This document shows, piece by piece, positions 22,589 through 35,800 of a DNA stretch of 64,000 nucleotides. The notes beneath the pieces are model-generated. The model did no database searches and was not told the DNA's origin. It was given only the letters and a program-made list of their open reading frames with translations. The translations under genes and the position numbers were made by a program. The DNA lies in contig JAHQIW010005485.1 of NCBI GenBank assembly GCA_019055375.1, positions 434,001 through 498,000 on the forward strand, in the 5' to 3' direction. How positions within the stretch are numbered: position 1 is the stretch's first letter; each line of letters begins with the position of its first letter. This stretch comes from Parelaphostrongylus tenuis. Taxonomy: Eukaryota; Nematoda; Chromadorea; Rhabditida; Metastrongylidae.

Positions 22589-25500
22589 ACGCATATGTAT
22601 ATATATATTTATTTATAATAATCATTTTGAGCCAACATGTCATGTGGTCTTTTATGGGCAACTTATGGAGCCCGATACATGTGTAGCGGCCTTGGCAGCC
22701 TCATCAGTCGGGCAGTACCCTTCGTCTTACCCAATACTGTCGGGGGTCCCTACAATACCACATTGAAAACTTCAAATATACCAGCTAAGAGCAATCGAGT
22801 GAAAAACACTGCCAATCTAGTGATTTATCTCACTTGACAACGGTATAGATCGTTCGTCGTCGCCTGCTCTCTATAGGGAGGGCGCCTGCTCTCTATATGT
22901 TACCAAACCCTCTCGGGGGTCCCTACATCCACTCATTGAAAATTTCAAGAATACCAGCTAAAAGAATCTGCGTATGAAACACTGCCGATCTAGTATTAAT
23001 TTCACTTGAGACAGTACAAATCGTTCATCGTCACCTACTCTCCATAGAGGGACGTAGGGCTCCGAGAGGAATTGGCTAAGACGAGGGGCACTGCCCGACT
23101 GATGAGGCTATCAGGGCCAAAACACGTGCATCGGACTCTATAAGTTGCCCATACAAGATCAGATATATTGTGTTTTGAGCGTGGAATACTCAAAACGAAC
23201 GGAATACCGCTATTATACTTGGATGATAACAAGGGTGATAAAAACTTATGATATTAATGTTCGCGAGCGAGTTATGAACGCGGCATTAAAAGGATAGTGC
23301 TGATAGTCGTGCTATTTGTGGTGAGTAGTAGATTCTGATGCAGCGACTCTCGCGGTCAGCCAAAAATTGACCTAGCGCTGTATTGGCGAAGATATACAGA
23401 ACTGTGTAGGCTGAATATGAACCGCTTTTAGAAACCACAGCTGGATACTGCTGTGGGGAGTCAGTGGACAACCCGAAGACTCCAACTTGAATGTTAGAAT
23501 TCCTCACGTATGAATGAAAGTTGTAATACAAGCGCGACCCCAGCGTGGGATAACACTTACTGACCTAGTAAGGTTTTGAAGAAGCAAATAATGTTCTACT
23601 AGCACTTTGTAGAATCGAGCGACAATCCACGGAGACTGATGACCAGCGACATTGGTAAGCAGCGTTAATGCCGAAATAACAACTTAGTGAAAGAGAACGC
23701 CCGTCTATAGACATGGGCTCTGTCACAATAGAATACACTGGCAGTCTCAATAAATCGGTTACTGTTTCGTGCTTCGTTGCTTGAGCAAATATAACATTGA
23801 ACTTCTTTGTTTAAATTTCTAAGAGTCCGCTTCCTATCTTGTGCTTTGAATAACCTCTGATTGAGGTCGAAATCGCTATTGACATACACCTTTGAACCAA
23901 ACTGCCATAAGCAAAATTTTTCTATTTCGCTACAAAAAAGGGAAAGTTGTTTTCTGCTGGAATTTCATCGAAGCCCCAATTTTTCATGGCTGGTTACCAA
24001 ATTTCTACGGTTGATTGAATAGCGCTAACATCTCGACCGAAGGATGAGAATAGCAAATGGCTTATCATCATTAACCCATTCTACGCCAAATACTACAGTA
24101 GTATCCACAGCATCCTGGATCGCGCGCGATCATGTGTACACATTTCGATGCATTCGCCATCCGACCGGGCTCAAGTTCTTCACTTGCAGAGAAAACTGCT
24201 ATAATAAGAGAAGTATTACAATATATCAACGAGAACATCTGGGGAATAAAAAGTTATTGACTTATCTTCTATTTTAGTTTCCCGTCATGAAAAAAATAAT
24301 CCACTGAAACATCACTTTTTAATCACCCTTGTGCTCTTTTCTCCGTACACCTCATCAATACGAATTAACGAAACAAGTCTAGAAAATTTCAGCAAAAAAG
24401 CGTAAACGCAAGTTTTCTTTCCGTAAGATTGCCAAAAGACAGAAATCTTTGAGAAAGTGGAAAAGCTCGAGCCTGAAATTGTTTTTTATCTGTCAATATG
24501 AAAGTATATTTTGACAAATGATTTTAGAGGTGGTACGATGAGTTTCTATACTGGATTCCCGAGGACTATCAAAATATTTCCGAACTACGTTTGCCTTACA
24601 ATAGCATTTGGTTACCAGATACTACTTTGTACAATTCGTGAGCTTTAACATTTCAGTATATCAAGCAAAACTTCTTGTAGATTAGCTATACTTTGATTGA
24701 TATTCACGAATGAGCATTTTCAGCCTAGTCATGAAAGATGACGAGACGCGACGCCTACTGAACGCAAAACTCACAACGGATCGTCGTCGCCGTGCATCGC
24801 TTATCGAATTGTTATACCCCACCATTTACAAGTTCTCCTGCCTTCTGGATTTACGATTCTTTCCATTCGATGTACAGGTCGATCTTAAAACATTGTGGCT
24901 ATTCTCATTTCTGAAATCTTGATTCCCATTAATTATCGAGTGACTCAAGCACCCATTCGTCTTTGCCAAACAGCAAAACACAACACTGGTGTTTGCTTGC
25001 TCGAAAATCACAAAATGACACGTTTCTTGTAGTCATTTCACTGTGATGGTTATTTTTTAGCAGATGAATCCTCGCAGTATTTGAAGTAGCTTTGCTATGA
25101 AAGTTAGGATACCTATAGAGTCTGTTTCATTTGACTAGAGTAAATTTAAGGCTAGAATCAATGTTCGAAAAAACGTACAGGGCACAGCTCACATGCCTAA
25201 ATTTAAGGGAGAGGAAGGCTAGAGGAGGAGGTAGGAACTGGAACGTTTCGAGCAAACATTCAGCCTAATCATAAGTAGAACGCATGTTCCAAAAGCCATG
25301 GCATAAGGTTGAGCTATCACTGCACAACCGATATAAGTGTCTTCATAACATCATAACATCAGTGAACATATAGAACTCCAATAAATTATACATTCCAAAT
25401 AGCTGTCAGCTCAACTGGATCAATGCCGATATGCGCTTGCGCGACCACACCTGTTTGAAAGTTTTTTTTTCACTGAGAACTGCAATGGAATATGTCAAGA

Positions 25501-26787
25501 AAGAATGGTGGGAAAGTAGTGGCTTTGGTGGTGTGGTGGTAGCATGCGCTCCCAGCATAGGTGAAACACGGGTTCTACCCTTGCTTCAGGTCGAATTTTT
25601 TCCATCTACTCAGCAGTCTTAAACGTAAATGAATAGTTTCTTCTGTTTAGCCGTTCCGAGGTGTTATTGATATTATTTATTGAATATTAGCGAAGCATAC
25701 AGCAATACAGTTAGTAAACCAATAACACCTCGGAACGGCTAGACAGAAGAAACTATTTATTTATTCAAAATATGCCGATGTTAGTAGATAGTTGGTCTTG
25801 GGATTTACTACAGTCTTAGATGTATACGAAAAATGGACTATTCAAAACGAGATCCCGATCCGATCAGCCGGACCCGATGTCTTAAGCTCTGACGGTTTCA
25901 TTTTGATGTTGTGCTACAACACAAGTCTAGAATTTCTTCAAGACTTATCAAGATTTGAAAGCTCAACTTTTGTTAGAGATTATGCAGTTCATATGAGATT
26001 ATTAGTATCAAAGCGATTGTGTTCGAGTCACGAATACAGTGTACAAAATTCTTTGATGAAGTTTGAAAAAAACCTCTTGACCATTGAAGGTGTGCACTAT
26101 GACGTTCTCGTCGTGGACCTACGATCAGAAGGGAATTGACTACTTTCCATACTCGGATAAGATTGGCACTTCAAACTATTTAGAAAACGAAGGATGGTAT
26201 ATCCTGAAAACGAAAGGTGAACTCAGATTTATATGGCTCAAAGCTGGAAACATCTTTGCGAGAAAACGAAAATTAGAATGCAGACATGTTGATGTTGCTT
26301 AACTATCAAACACCTCGAAAAGATTTTTTTTGCTGCGATTGAAGCATAGTTCTGTATGATTTATTTCACAGTCAAGATAGTCTCATAAATCGAGATGTTA
26401 AGCATGCTCTCCCAATACTTGTTGACAAACGTGTTTTCTAATTTTTTAGTCACTCGAAACGAAGTGAAATACAGTTGCTGTCCGAACAAATACACACTAC
26501 TGCAGTTGACGTTGTATCTGAGGAGGAAGCCACTTTTCTACTTAGTTAATCTGATTATTCCCACTTCAATTATCACTCTGATCGCCATCGTCGGATTTTT
26601 CACGTAAGCCATCATTTCCTTACGTTATAGGCAATCTAATCATCATAACTGTAGATGACAAAAAATTCACTGCTGTAGTTTTCTCCTTTTTCTTTGTGTT
26701 GTTCTTTACGGACTAGATCTTCCTTTTTTAACTTTAGTGTGGAAATGCACCCATATAGACATACCCACATAGATTTGGTGGCACTCA

Positions 26788-26818
<31 letters not shown>

Positions 26819-29800
26819 GCACAAATCCGTATGTATTTCTTTTTCGTTGCTTGCCCTTTCCACCGTTTTCCAGTCACTGTTTGCTTTTAGTATGTTTATT
26901 TGTAATATAAGAGTTGGATCGGGTCTCCGGAATTTAGTTTACTTTCAAACATACATCTAACCCTATTGAGAATGTTTTCTGGTCTACATTTTCGGTTCTT
27001 GAATAGTAAATTCCAATTTTATATCCACAAAACAGGACGTCATCAGCCAGCGGAATGAGAGAAGAAAAGGTTTCGTTGGGTATCACAACACTTCTGTCGA
27101 TGTCGATTCTGATGCTGATGGTCAGCGACCAAATGCCAACCACATCTACGTTTATTCCATTGATTGGTCAGTTTTGAAGCTTGCTTCTCCAAAAACCTTC
27201 GAAAAATTATCTGCTTATCCTGCTCATTTGGCTTTGCAGAAATACATGGTAGAGCTCATAGAAAAATAACAAGTAGATAAAAACACAAACCTCGCGTTAG
27301 AGCAGAAGAGGAATTTTCGTCCTATAATTCCTTTTGCGCTGATGTTTTACGCAATTTTTTCCCGATTTCAGATGTTTTTTTTTTGCTTGAGAGAAGGAAA
27401 TGAAGAAACGGCCTCGTTCGCTGCACAAAAACTGTTCGTAGGAGTGTTAGTAACCAATCAGAAGGTTGGATCTGGAGACACGGCTGTACATGCTCGTTTT
27501 TGAAAAAACCTTATTGCAGTGCTGCAGAAATGTGAAGGTTTTGAATTTCACACACACGCGTATATCCCTCAAGACAGAGCTCTTCCCTTGAATTATTCCT
27601 GACCACTTGATAGCGTAAGTTTCGAAGATTCCAAGGCTGTGCTTACTTTTTGAAAAAGACCGTTTTTACTACAGTGTAGTAGTGAGAATGTGATTGAGTT
27701 TGACACACGGGTCGCATTTACCTCTCGGCTAGTGTATGAGCTTGGTAGTGAATCTACGCGACGAAGCGGTCGCGGTGGGTATACTCGCATGCGTTAGTGC
27801 AGTTCTTGTTATTCAATTTAGGATTTTTCTCCGCTTTGAATAAACATAAGGTAAAATGTTTTGACTATGATTCTACAAAATTTCCTTTAATTGATCATAT
27901 GCCTCTCGTGATCCCAGCGAAGTAATAGTGAAATGCGTGGTGGATGTGAACACAATTTTTTTTTTTGGTGCTACAGTGCTATAAAATGGCGTTTCCAAAA
28001 AACTAACTTCTACAGCAGTCTCCAGAGGTTCAAGCTTTCAAATGGTTACTGACACTCATATGGAAAATTCTTGTCCGTCGCAGAGGGTCGTTTCTCTAAC
28101 TACTTCCGTCTTACGGGAAAGAACCCAATTTCCAATATACTTACTGTCAAAAGGTCTCGGAGATTGTTCTAGTAGCTTTAACCATGGGATGGTATGATAG
28201 GATACTGGGCCAGACTAGTAGCAACCAGACCTGCCACTTAACCAAAGTCCAAAATTCATACTCGGAAAGGTACAGTGGTTTTTTCGGCCATTAGCAGGGC
28301 ATGCTTTTTTGGATCCTGCTTGACGACAAGCTGATAGTCAGTGCCGACGACTACGGAAACAGCTCCATAGCTTGGCCGCAACATGCGTCCGAAACGACTC
28401 ACTGTCGCCGTTCTCCATAATAACGCTTGGCCTTCATACTGCAAAGTCGACTCACCACATTTGCAGAAACTGGGCTGGATTACGGTATCATATCTACCGT
28501 ATAGCTCTGGTGCTGCTTCATCGGATTAACTAACAACTTTTCCCTCGCCCTGAGACAGCATTCTCGAGAGAGAAAATGTAAAAACTGAACAGCTTAAAAG
28601 TGACCTCACCGACTTCCTTGATCACTGGCCTAATTCTTTCTAGGTGAAAGGCAACGTCTCTCACTAAACTGCTGAATACACTGATAATGATGGTGATTAT
28701 GTTGGTGATAGTTGACTTATTAGAATAAGTGAAAATTGAAGGTACTTGTCCGTTATAAGACCCATTTTCTGCGGAAGTTCTTTAATGCTAAACAGTGATT
28801 TTTGAAGTAGAGTTTAGTAATTTTTCATGAGCTTAAGTTTCGCTGATTTAGAAAGAAACGTATCTGGTTTTGAAATGATTTTTCAGTGTGCTGTATTAGT
28901 AAAAATAATTTTAAGTTACACAAGTGGTGCAGGTTATCGCGCATGTTTTCGATATTAATTTCGAAAATTTTGCTTCATTTCATAGAGATTTTTAGATTTT
29001 TTCGAATCTCAACTAGAAAAGACTCTGCTTTATCATTCTGTAGGCTTAGGCTTTCATTCTTGATTCATATTGTGAAATAAATCCGCCGCTGAGCGCTAAG
29101 CTCAAGCAGCCCCACTTATGCACCAAAATCATATGAGCGTGCACAGGAAATCCTAGAGTAGCACAATCATCTAGTGTTTTTTCGAAGCGGAGTAAAACCC
29201 TAAATTGAATAACAAAAATTGCGCACCACATGTGGGTTGTTATGCACGATTGATCAAGCCGTCCTGAAAAGCGCTGCTTTGAGTGTGAAACGTGATGTTT
29301 CAATCGCGTTACAGTGCGCTATAAAGCCTTTTTGATATTTAATTCAATTTTAGAGTTGTCGAGATTTGTGTTATAGAATGAGTATTCAAAATATGGTAAA
29401 GAACCATTGAAAATTCTAATCATGCAAACAACGCACTCTGAGCACTACAAGTTTGCTACTCAATTTCACTTTCTCTGCAGTACATTGGAAGGTTTTTTTT
29501 TAAAAAAAAAGAGATTGCGGTTTCAAAATTTCCTACAATTAAATCAAAATGCTAACAACATTCTCAAATGGCATGACGTCTTACATGATGCAATAGAAGA
29601 TGCCAGCCAGCACTTGCGCGGAATAGAAGTATAACAGCTATTTCCCAAATGGCTACTACTGTCTCCCATCTATGAGAAATGAGTGCATGTGGCACAGTGG
29701 TTAGAGGTGCTCTGCTTCGCACGCGAGCTTTAGCTCATTTAATTCCGTCGTGCGGTTTATTCTGCTCAATACTTACGTTCGCAACCGTTGCGAATTTTGT

Positions 29801-32800
29801 GCTCTCTATAGTTATGTTGCAAAAACCACCATCGCCGTATCATTCATTTTCCTATGATTTCGTTTATCTTATCATTCATAATTCTAGATATACTTGTATG
29901 ATATACAATTTTGCCCTGCTTATACTTGCTCACTCGCGCAACCTTCTTGAATTCTTGCGTAGCTACTTTTGCTCATCTGCTCATAACCGGCAAAATGGCA
30001 CCCAACTTATCTCTTCCTGTTCTAGCACGGGCTTTGTTCTACATGTCTTTTGCTGCTCATTACTTTTCAAGCGTTAATTTAGAAGCCTCCTCTTCACACT
30101 CATGTAATTGTTTATTTCTGATATTTTAAACTATTAATCATGTATTACTTATCTGACTTTGGTGTAACTCATTGATCTTTGTGTATTTATTGCTGCGCGA
30201 TATTTTCGTGAAGGTTTAACCACACAAGTTTGAGGTTTGATTTGCGGAAACAAAGAGAATTTCCGCGTGACAAAGCGTAAAATTTGAGCATTCCATATTC
30301 TATCAATCACCACAAAGACACCAAATTCGCGCAATATTTTTTCAGAAAAGAGAGTTTTTATGCTAGAAATTTCATTGCAGGACATTTTTACAAATTTTTA
30401 TTTTAACAATTATGAATTCGCCTAGCCTTGATATTTTACCGATATCTCTGAATGAACAGGTTGTATGCTGTCTTAAGTATTCATGAACGTTCAGGATGGT
30501 TTATACTCGCCATGATTATCGTAATTTCATTGGGAACGATCGTGTCATCGATCATAATCGCTATTCAGAAACGAGGGAGACTTGGTGAGAGGCTGTCAAA
30601 GCGGGTGCTCAGGTGAACTTTCTCTTGAGCGACTACTGATTAATCTCAAACTATAACATTAATTGGGATCATACTTTATGATTTTATACTAAATCTTTTC
30701 ATTTTTGAAACTTTCGCGTATACCTACGAAACCTCAAGTAAATTGAATGTGGGCTTATTTCGAAGTCTTTTGACACAAATCAGCATAGCCCAGTTGAGCC
30801 GAAACCATAGCTCAAATTGAACTCTTTATATTATTTTTTGCTAAATTGAACATGACCACTGCAGTGTCAGTGTTAAGATAGGATCACGACTGGAACTCGA
30901 AGTAGCCTCGAATTACCGATTATCTATTATGGTGGGTTATATTAGGTCAAGACACGGCTGACAAAAAAGTTACTGACTTCAATGGAGTAGTGAAGAACTC
31001 AGTGAGCTCTCGAAAAGTCGCAAGTTACAGACAATCTAAGGTTATAAATTTTGGTCGTCTTTTGTGGTAATATTCCCATCCTACCATGCTGCTAGAATGA
31101 AATCAAGCATAAATAAAGTTCCAAACCGTGTCTCAATCACAGCTTCGACTTATCGGCTCTTTCCATTTGTGTTTCCTCGATCGATTTCGATGGGAGCTGA
31201 CTGAGAAAAGCAGTTGAGAATAACTAGTGCGTCGGGTTCGATGGTGCAATGTAGAGCTTAGTTAACTCTCAGAAAGGGTAATGAAAGGTTCGAACAACCT
31301 CAAACTCCAAGTTTTGACCGTAAATTAGTACTCCTTTGCCTATCTTTCGCAACGTACTTTATCAATAAACCAAAATTAGATGTAATCAAAGTTCAAGAAA
31401 ACTTTTGAAGATCACCTAGAAAAACCGTAACATCAGAATCAAAATGAACCACCATCGTCGTGCCTAAGACTGCCTGCATATTCCTCAAGTCGCTACAGCA
31501 ATTCGTGAAAAAAAATGATGAGCATTTTAACCAAACGTCTTACTGATTCTCATGGGTTTGTCATTATTGAGGTGCATAAGACTCAAGCGATTGAAGCGAT
31601 TTGTGAAGTTCTAACTGTGTTCAACAATGTTAAGCTTGATTTCTGAAATTGATTCTCTTCTGGTTTCTTTAGAAGACCAAGATTGTACAACAACGGATAG
31701 AGGGAAAATTAAACGAGTTTCAAACTAAGAATTACTTTTGAATATAGAATACATCGATCAATGTTGTCTTTTCGATAGTAACTAATATCTTTCTACAGGT
31801 TTGCTAAAATCCTCGCCTACATGACATGCACAGCACTGCCACCACACATTGAAAAAGAACGATTGATGGTCAGTTTTTTTAGTCCGTTCACACATCTGCA
31901 TGATCAATACCTCCGAAATTCTAAATCTCTCGCTAGACGTAGCGTATTCGCTACCGTATAGGCACTGTAGTATCTACAGTATGCATATGAGTTACATGCA
32001 CTGATTTCGGCACCCGCAGCCTTTTGATCCTAACCCATTGTGACCACTTTCGAAGCTCCTTAGGTTCATTTCCAGCCGCCTTTCCCAATCTTTGTACAAA
32101 AGAGTAAAGCTATGCTCTCAAAATTTGATTCTCGCGTCTTTGCTGAATATTAATTACCAAGTGAATAGTGATTTCAGTGTGCAGTTCAACAATGTGCTAA
32201 TAGCAAAATCCAAATTATTATCAGCTACGCGAAAATTACTGTGGTCATGAGTGTGCTAAGCAGGCTTAAGACTTCTCAGTGCTAAGCATCTCATGTTTTG
32301 GGCATATTTTCGAAGTTGCACTATGAAAGTTCACCACAATATGATATCGGTAGAGAGGTGAGGGATCTGTAGAATTTAAGCAATTCACAGATTCTAGTAT
32401 GCGAAGAAGTACTGATTGATTATTATGAGAGCTGTAATGCGTGATACTCTCCGGGCTTTGAAAGCGTTCAAAATCCAAATGATGTTGACCTACGCAGTTT
32501 TTGGAACTAACTAAGCCCACCGATTCAAAATTTATTATAGCTGGGATGTAGTTGCACATAGTGGTACTTGTGAGTGTATGAAAGAACCAAAAATATCAGG
32601 AAGAATTCGACGTCTCGATGCGAGAAGCAGATCCAGTGAAGTCGTCGAAGGCGGGGATGGGAGCTTCGAAGAAGTGGATGGGCTTGCGACGCGCTAAAAA
32701 TGGTGTCGCCGTCGTCTCTAGCAAGAGCACGGATCCTCTTATACACACGGCAAACACTACCACAGGTACGCTGCGCGTGAAATTCTTTGGAACTTTGCCT

Positions 32801-35800
32801 CCAACATGAACAGTCATCATATGATCTGTTTTTTTGCGCAATTTTCTAGGAAATGTCTCGATGCTGATTGCCTAGAAATGAACAAACTCGGCGTAGTCTA
32901 ACTGTCTCATTATACGAGGATTTGATCCGATGAATCGTTCTAGATCGGTCGACCAAGTGTTGACTTTGCTACCATCCTGAAGAGATCAGAGTTTTTAGGC
33001 CTAAGAAGCACAAACAGCGCTATCAGAAAAAGCAACATTCTGTTAGCAATCGCTATGCTAGTGAGAAAACACGACGACAATTGATTGAGTTTCGGCCCAA
33101 CCTATCCACGGTGCGATTTAGCTCTTTTTCAGTTAGAAGGTGCAACGGAACTGCGCTTTATGGTGGAAAGTCTGTCATCACTTCACGTAGACAATTTAAT
33201 TTCAAGGGAAGTGTGGGACTAAGTAATGTTGAGCAGCAAATTAAGGGGTAGTGGTTTCAATAGGTGTGTTTAATAAGGGCGTTCTATGACCCTTACATAT
33301 ATTCCATCGAGGAACTTTCAGTCAATAGATTGTGATGCTATGTGCTGTGTCCTGAGAAAGCAAGTAGGATGTTAAAAGCGAAGAAAAGAGAACTGGATTT
33401 TCTGAGGCGCTACTGGGTATCGTGAATGGACTCCTTGTTATGACTGCCCTGATTTCACACATATACCTTTTGCGTCATAGTAGCACTCATATCCATGTAT
33501 TCGCCTATGGGCATGTTCGAGTGGTATATGCGACTTAAATCCTGCACACGTAGTCATCCGAAGCCCTGGAACCAAGTAGCTGTGTAATACACGAAAGATA
33601 GCTCGGTGTCTTCTCCAACGAAGTAATTTAACGTCTAATCTTAGATGGAAAGTTACCCGCAAATATAAACGGTACTCATGCAGTATTTACGCCAACTTAC
33701 TCAAGGAAGCAAATAATCGGATGCAGAAGAATGATCACCATTTTACTCACCCTAAAGAAACCTCAGTGAGGCAGTTTTTTATAGGATGAGTATGCAGAGC
33801 CTAACTAAGAAATACTAAGAATTCAGAGATGTTCAAGGTCGTCCAAATGTGGCGGATCACAATGAAGATCACCACTTATTAGGTGTACAAATGTGATTTC
33901 ACCATTTTTTTGGTGGAATGACAGTAAAAAATACGGATATGCAAAATTTCGTTTCTTAAAGTGCTGCAAAAAAGCTATTTATTCGATATGCCTTGCGATC
34001 ATTTTTGAGCCACGCATGTCAGTGGTCTGTTAAAGGAGTGCTGACTTATAGTGCCCGATACACGTGTTTCGATCTTGCGATCCCGTCAGTCGGGCAGTTA
34101 CCCTTTCTCGTCTTTTGATAATCTCTGTGGGTGCTCCAATCCCCACAATAAGAGTTAGCGACGACGTACAATTTACAATCTATGCCCAGTGAAGAGCTCA
34201 ATGAACACAAAGTGTTGTACACTCGATTTCTCGTGGCTAGTATATTCAATATATCATAACTTTCATTTCGAGTGTTTTCTCAAGACCACAGCTCAAAATT
34301 CAATATGCCTTGCAATCATTTTTGAGCCACGCATGTCAGTGGTCTGTTAGAGGAGGGCTGACTAATAGAGACCGATACACGTGCCCTTAAGACTAGCAGA
34401 GCCCATTGTGATACTTTTTCGCGCAACGGCGACAAATAGAGGTGTTATTCCATTCACTCAATTAATCCCACAATGAACGCTAAAACATCTTGAAAACACT
34501 CCAAGAGCGATAGTCGGTCATGGAAATCCAAAAAAAATTAGATGTACAATATTTGCGTGCTAGCTTTCCATATCAACAAAATTCTAAATCCAACAAATCG
34601 CTTCACACGATTTCTTGTTGCCTGAGTGGCAATAAAGTAGAACAGAGAGTTAAGATTTCACTTTTGGCTCTGCGGCGCTTCCGATAATCTATCTTAACGC
34701 ATCAGTGTGATCTAACTAGCAGTAGATGCAATTTTTCATGTTAGTGTACAGCTCTATAGCAACCATTTATCTTCCTTGATCCAGTGTCCTGTAACTCGCA
34801 TGACCTTATTCAGAGCGTTCTGCGGCATCGGCGATGACTCCGATACCAACGCTTAATACTAGAGCTGTCATCGATGACGATCTCACTTCACATAGTGATG
34901 GATCGTCTCGACCAACATCTGGAGCACCATCGAAGCACGCCGATAGAGACAACGTGTTCCAGCAGCTTACTAGTGAGTGAACTACTTTGTACGCACTATT
35001 TGATTTAATCAATTATTTGGAAAAAAAACATTTGAACTATTTGACTAGAAAAGTAGCTCTATTTTCAATTGTTTCCAAAGTGGATAATCCGTATAATTTC
35101 CATTTCGTTTTGTTCGATATAAGATGCAAAACTATCAAAAAGAGATCAAACTTAAGAAAGACGCAGTTCTCATTATGAGGCAATCCTTCCCAGCATTTAT
35201 GACTATTTTTTATACTTGAAGGATATTGACACTGAGCGGTTGTGGAAATCTTCACTCATAGTTGTAGACGTTGAAAACCAGCCGGCTTTTTGAACATTAC
35301 TAGTACTAGCTTTTCTATAGTAAAAACTTTACAGAAAGATGCAAAAAGAAAAAATTGAAGAGGAAGTTCATAATGCCGTCAAAAGAGATTATACGACACC
35401 AAGTCGAACATAATTGTTCTGCTGCACATATTCATGGCAGATTTTTTGCATTGAAAATGCATTATTCTTTCTCCTGAGAAACTTTGATATACTAACTCTG
35501 TTTTTCAAGCTATTTGATTTGTCTTCAACATTGATTCGATTTAACAAACGTGGGAAAATTCGTCTTATCTAAAAATTGGTGGTGTTTTACAAAGTCATCC
35601 TTCCAAATCCGTGTTCCCTGTTTTTTTTTTTCAAAAACTTTCTGAATTCAAATACTCATAGCACCATCTCTTCAGCGTCCATCCGACAGAACAGACAGCT
35701 GGCATTGGCGGAGTTCGAATGGCTTGCAACAGTGGTGGAACGAAGCTTTTTTGTGATCTTTGTGCTTTTCTTTATCATCATCACTGTGGGCATCAATCTC

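Larger units (their letters stand above)
15441..24527. other. Intron 3 of the des-2-like gene (9.1 kb)
   Basis: Holds the mariner relic, an RTE copy, two P1 palindromes and three AT microsatellites. The stretches 16980-17985, 18950-19265, 19802-22540 and 23200-24500 show short frames only and no recognised feature. Confidence 0.55.

Noticed and set aside
23286..23889. Overlapping minus frames as a gene
   Set aside because: No recognisable motif, frames overlap one another, and no single long or splice-linked frame could be built.
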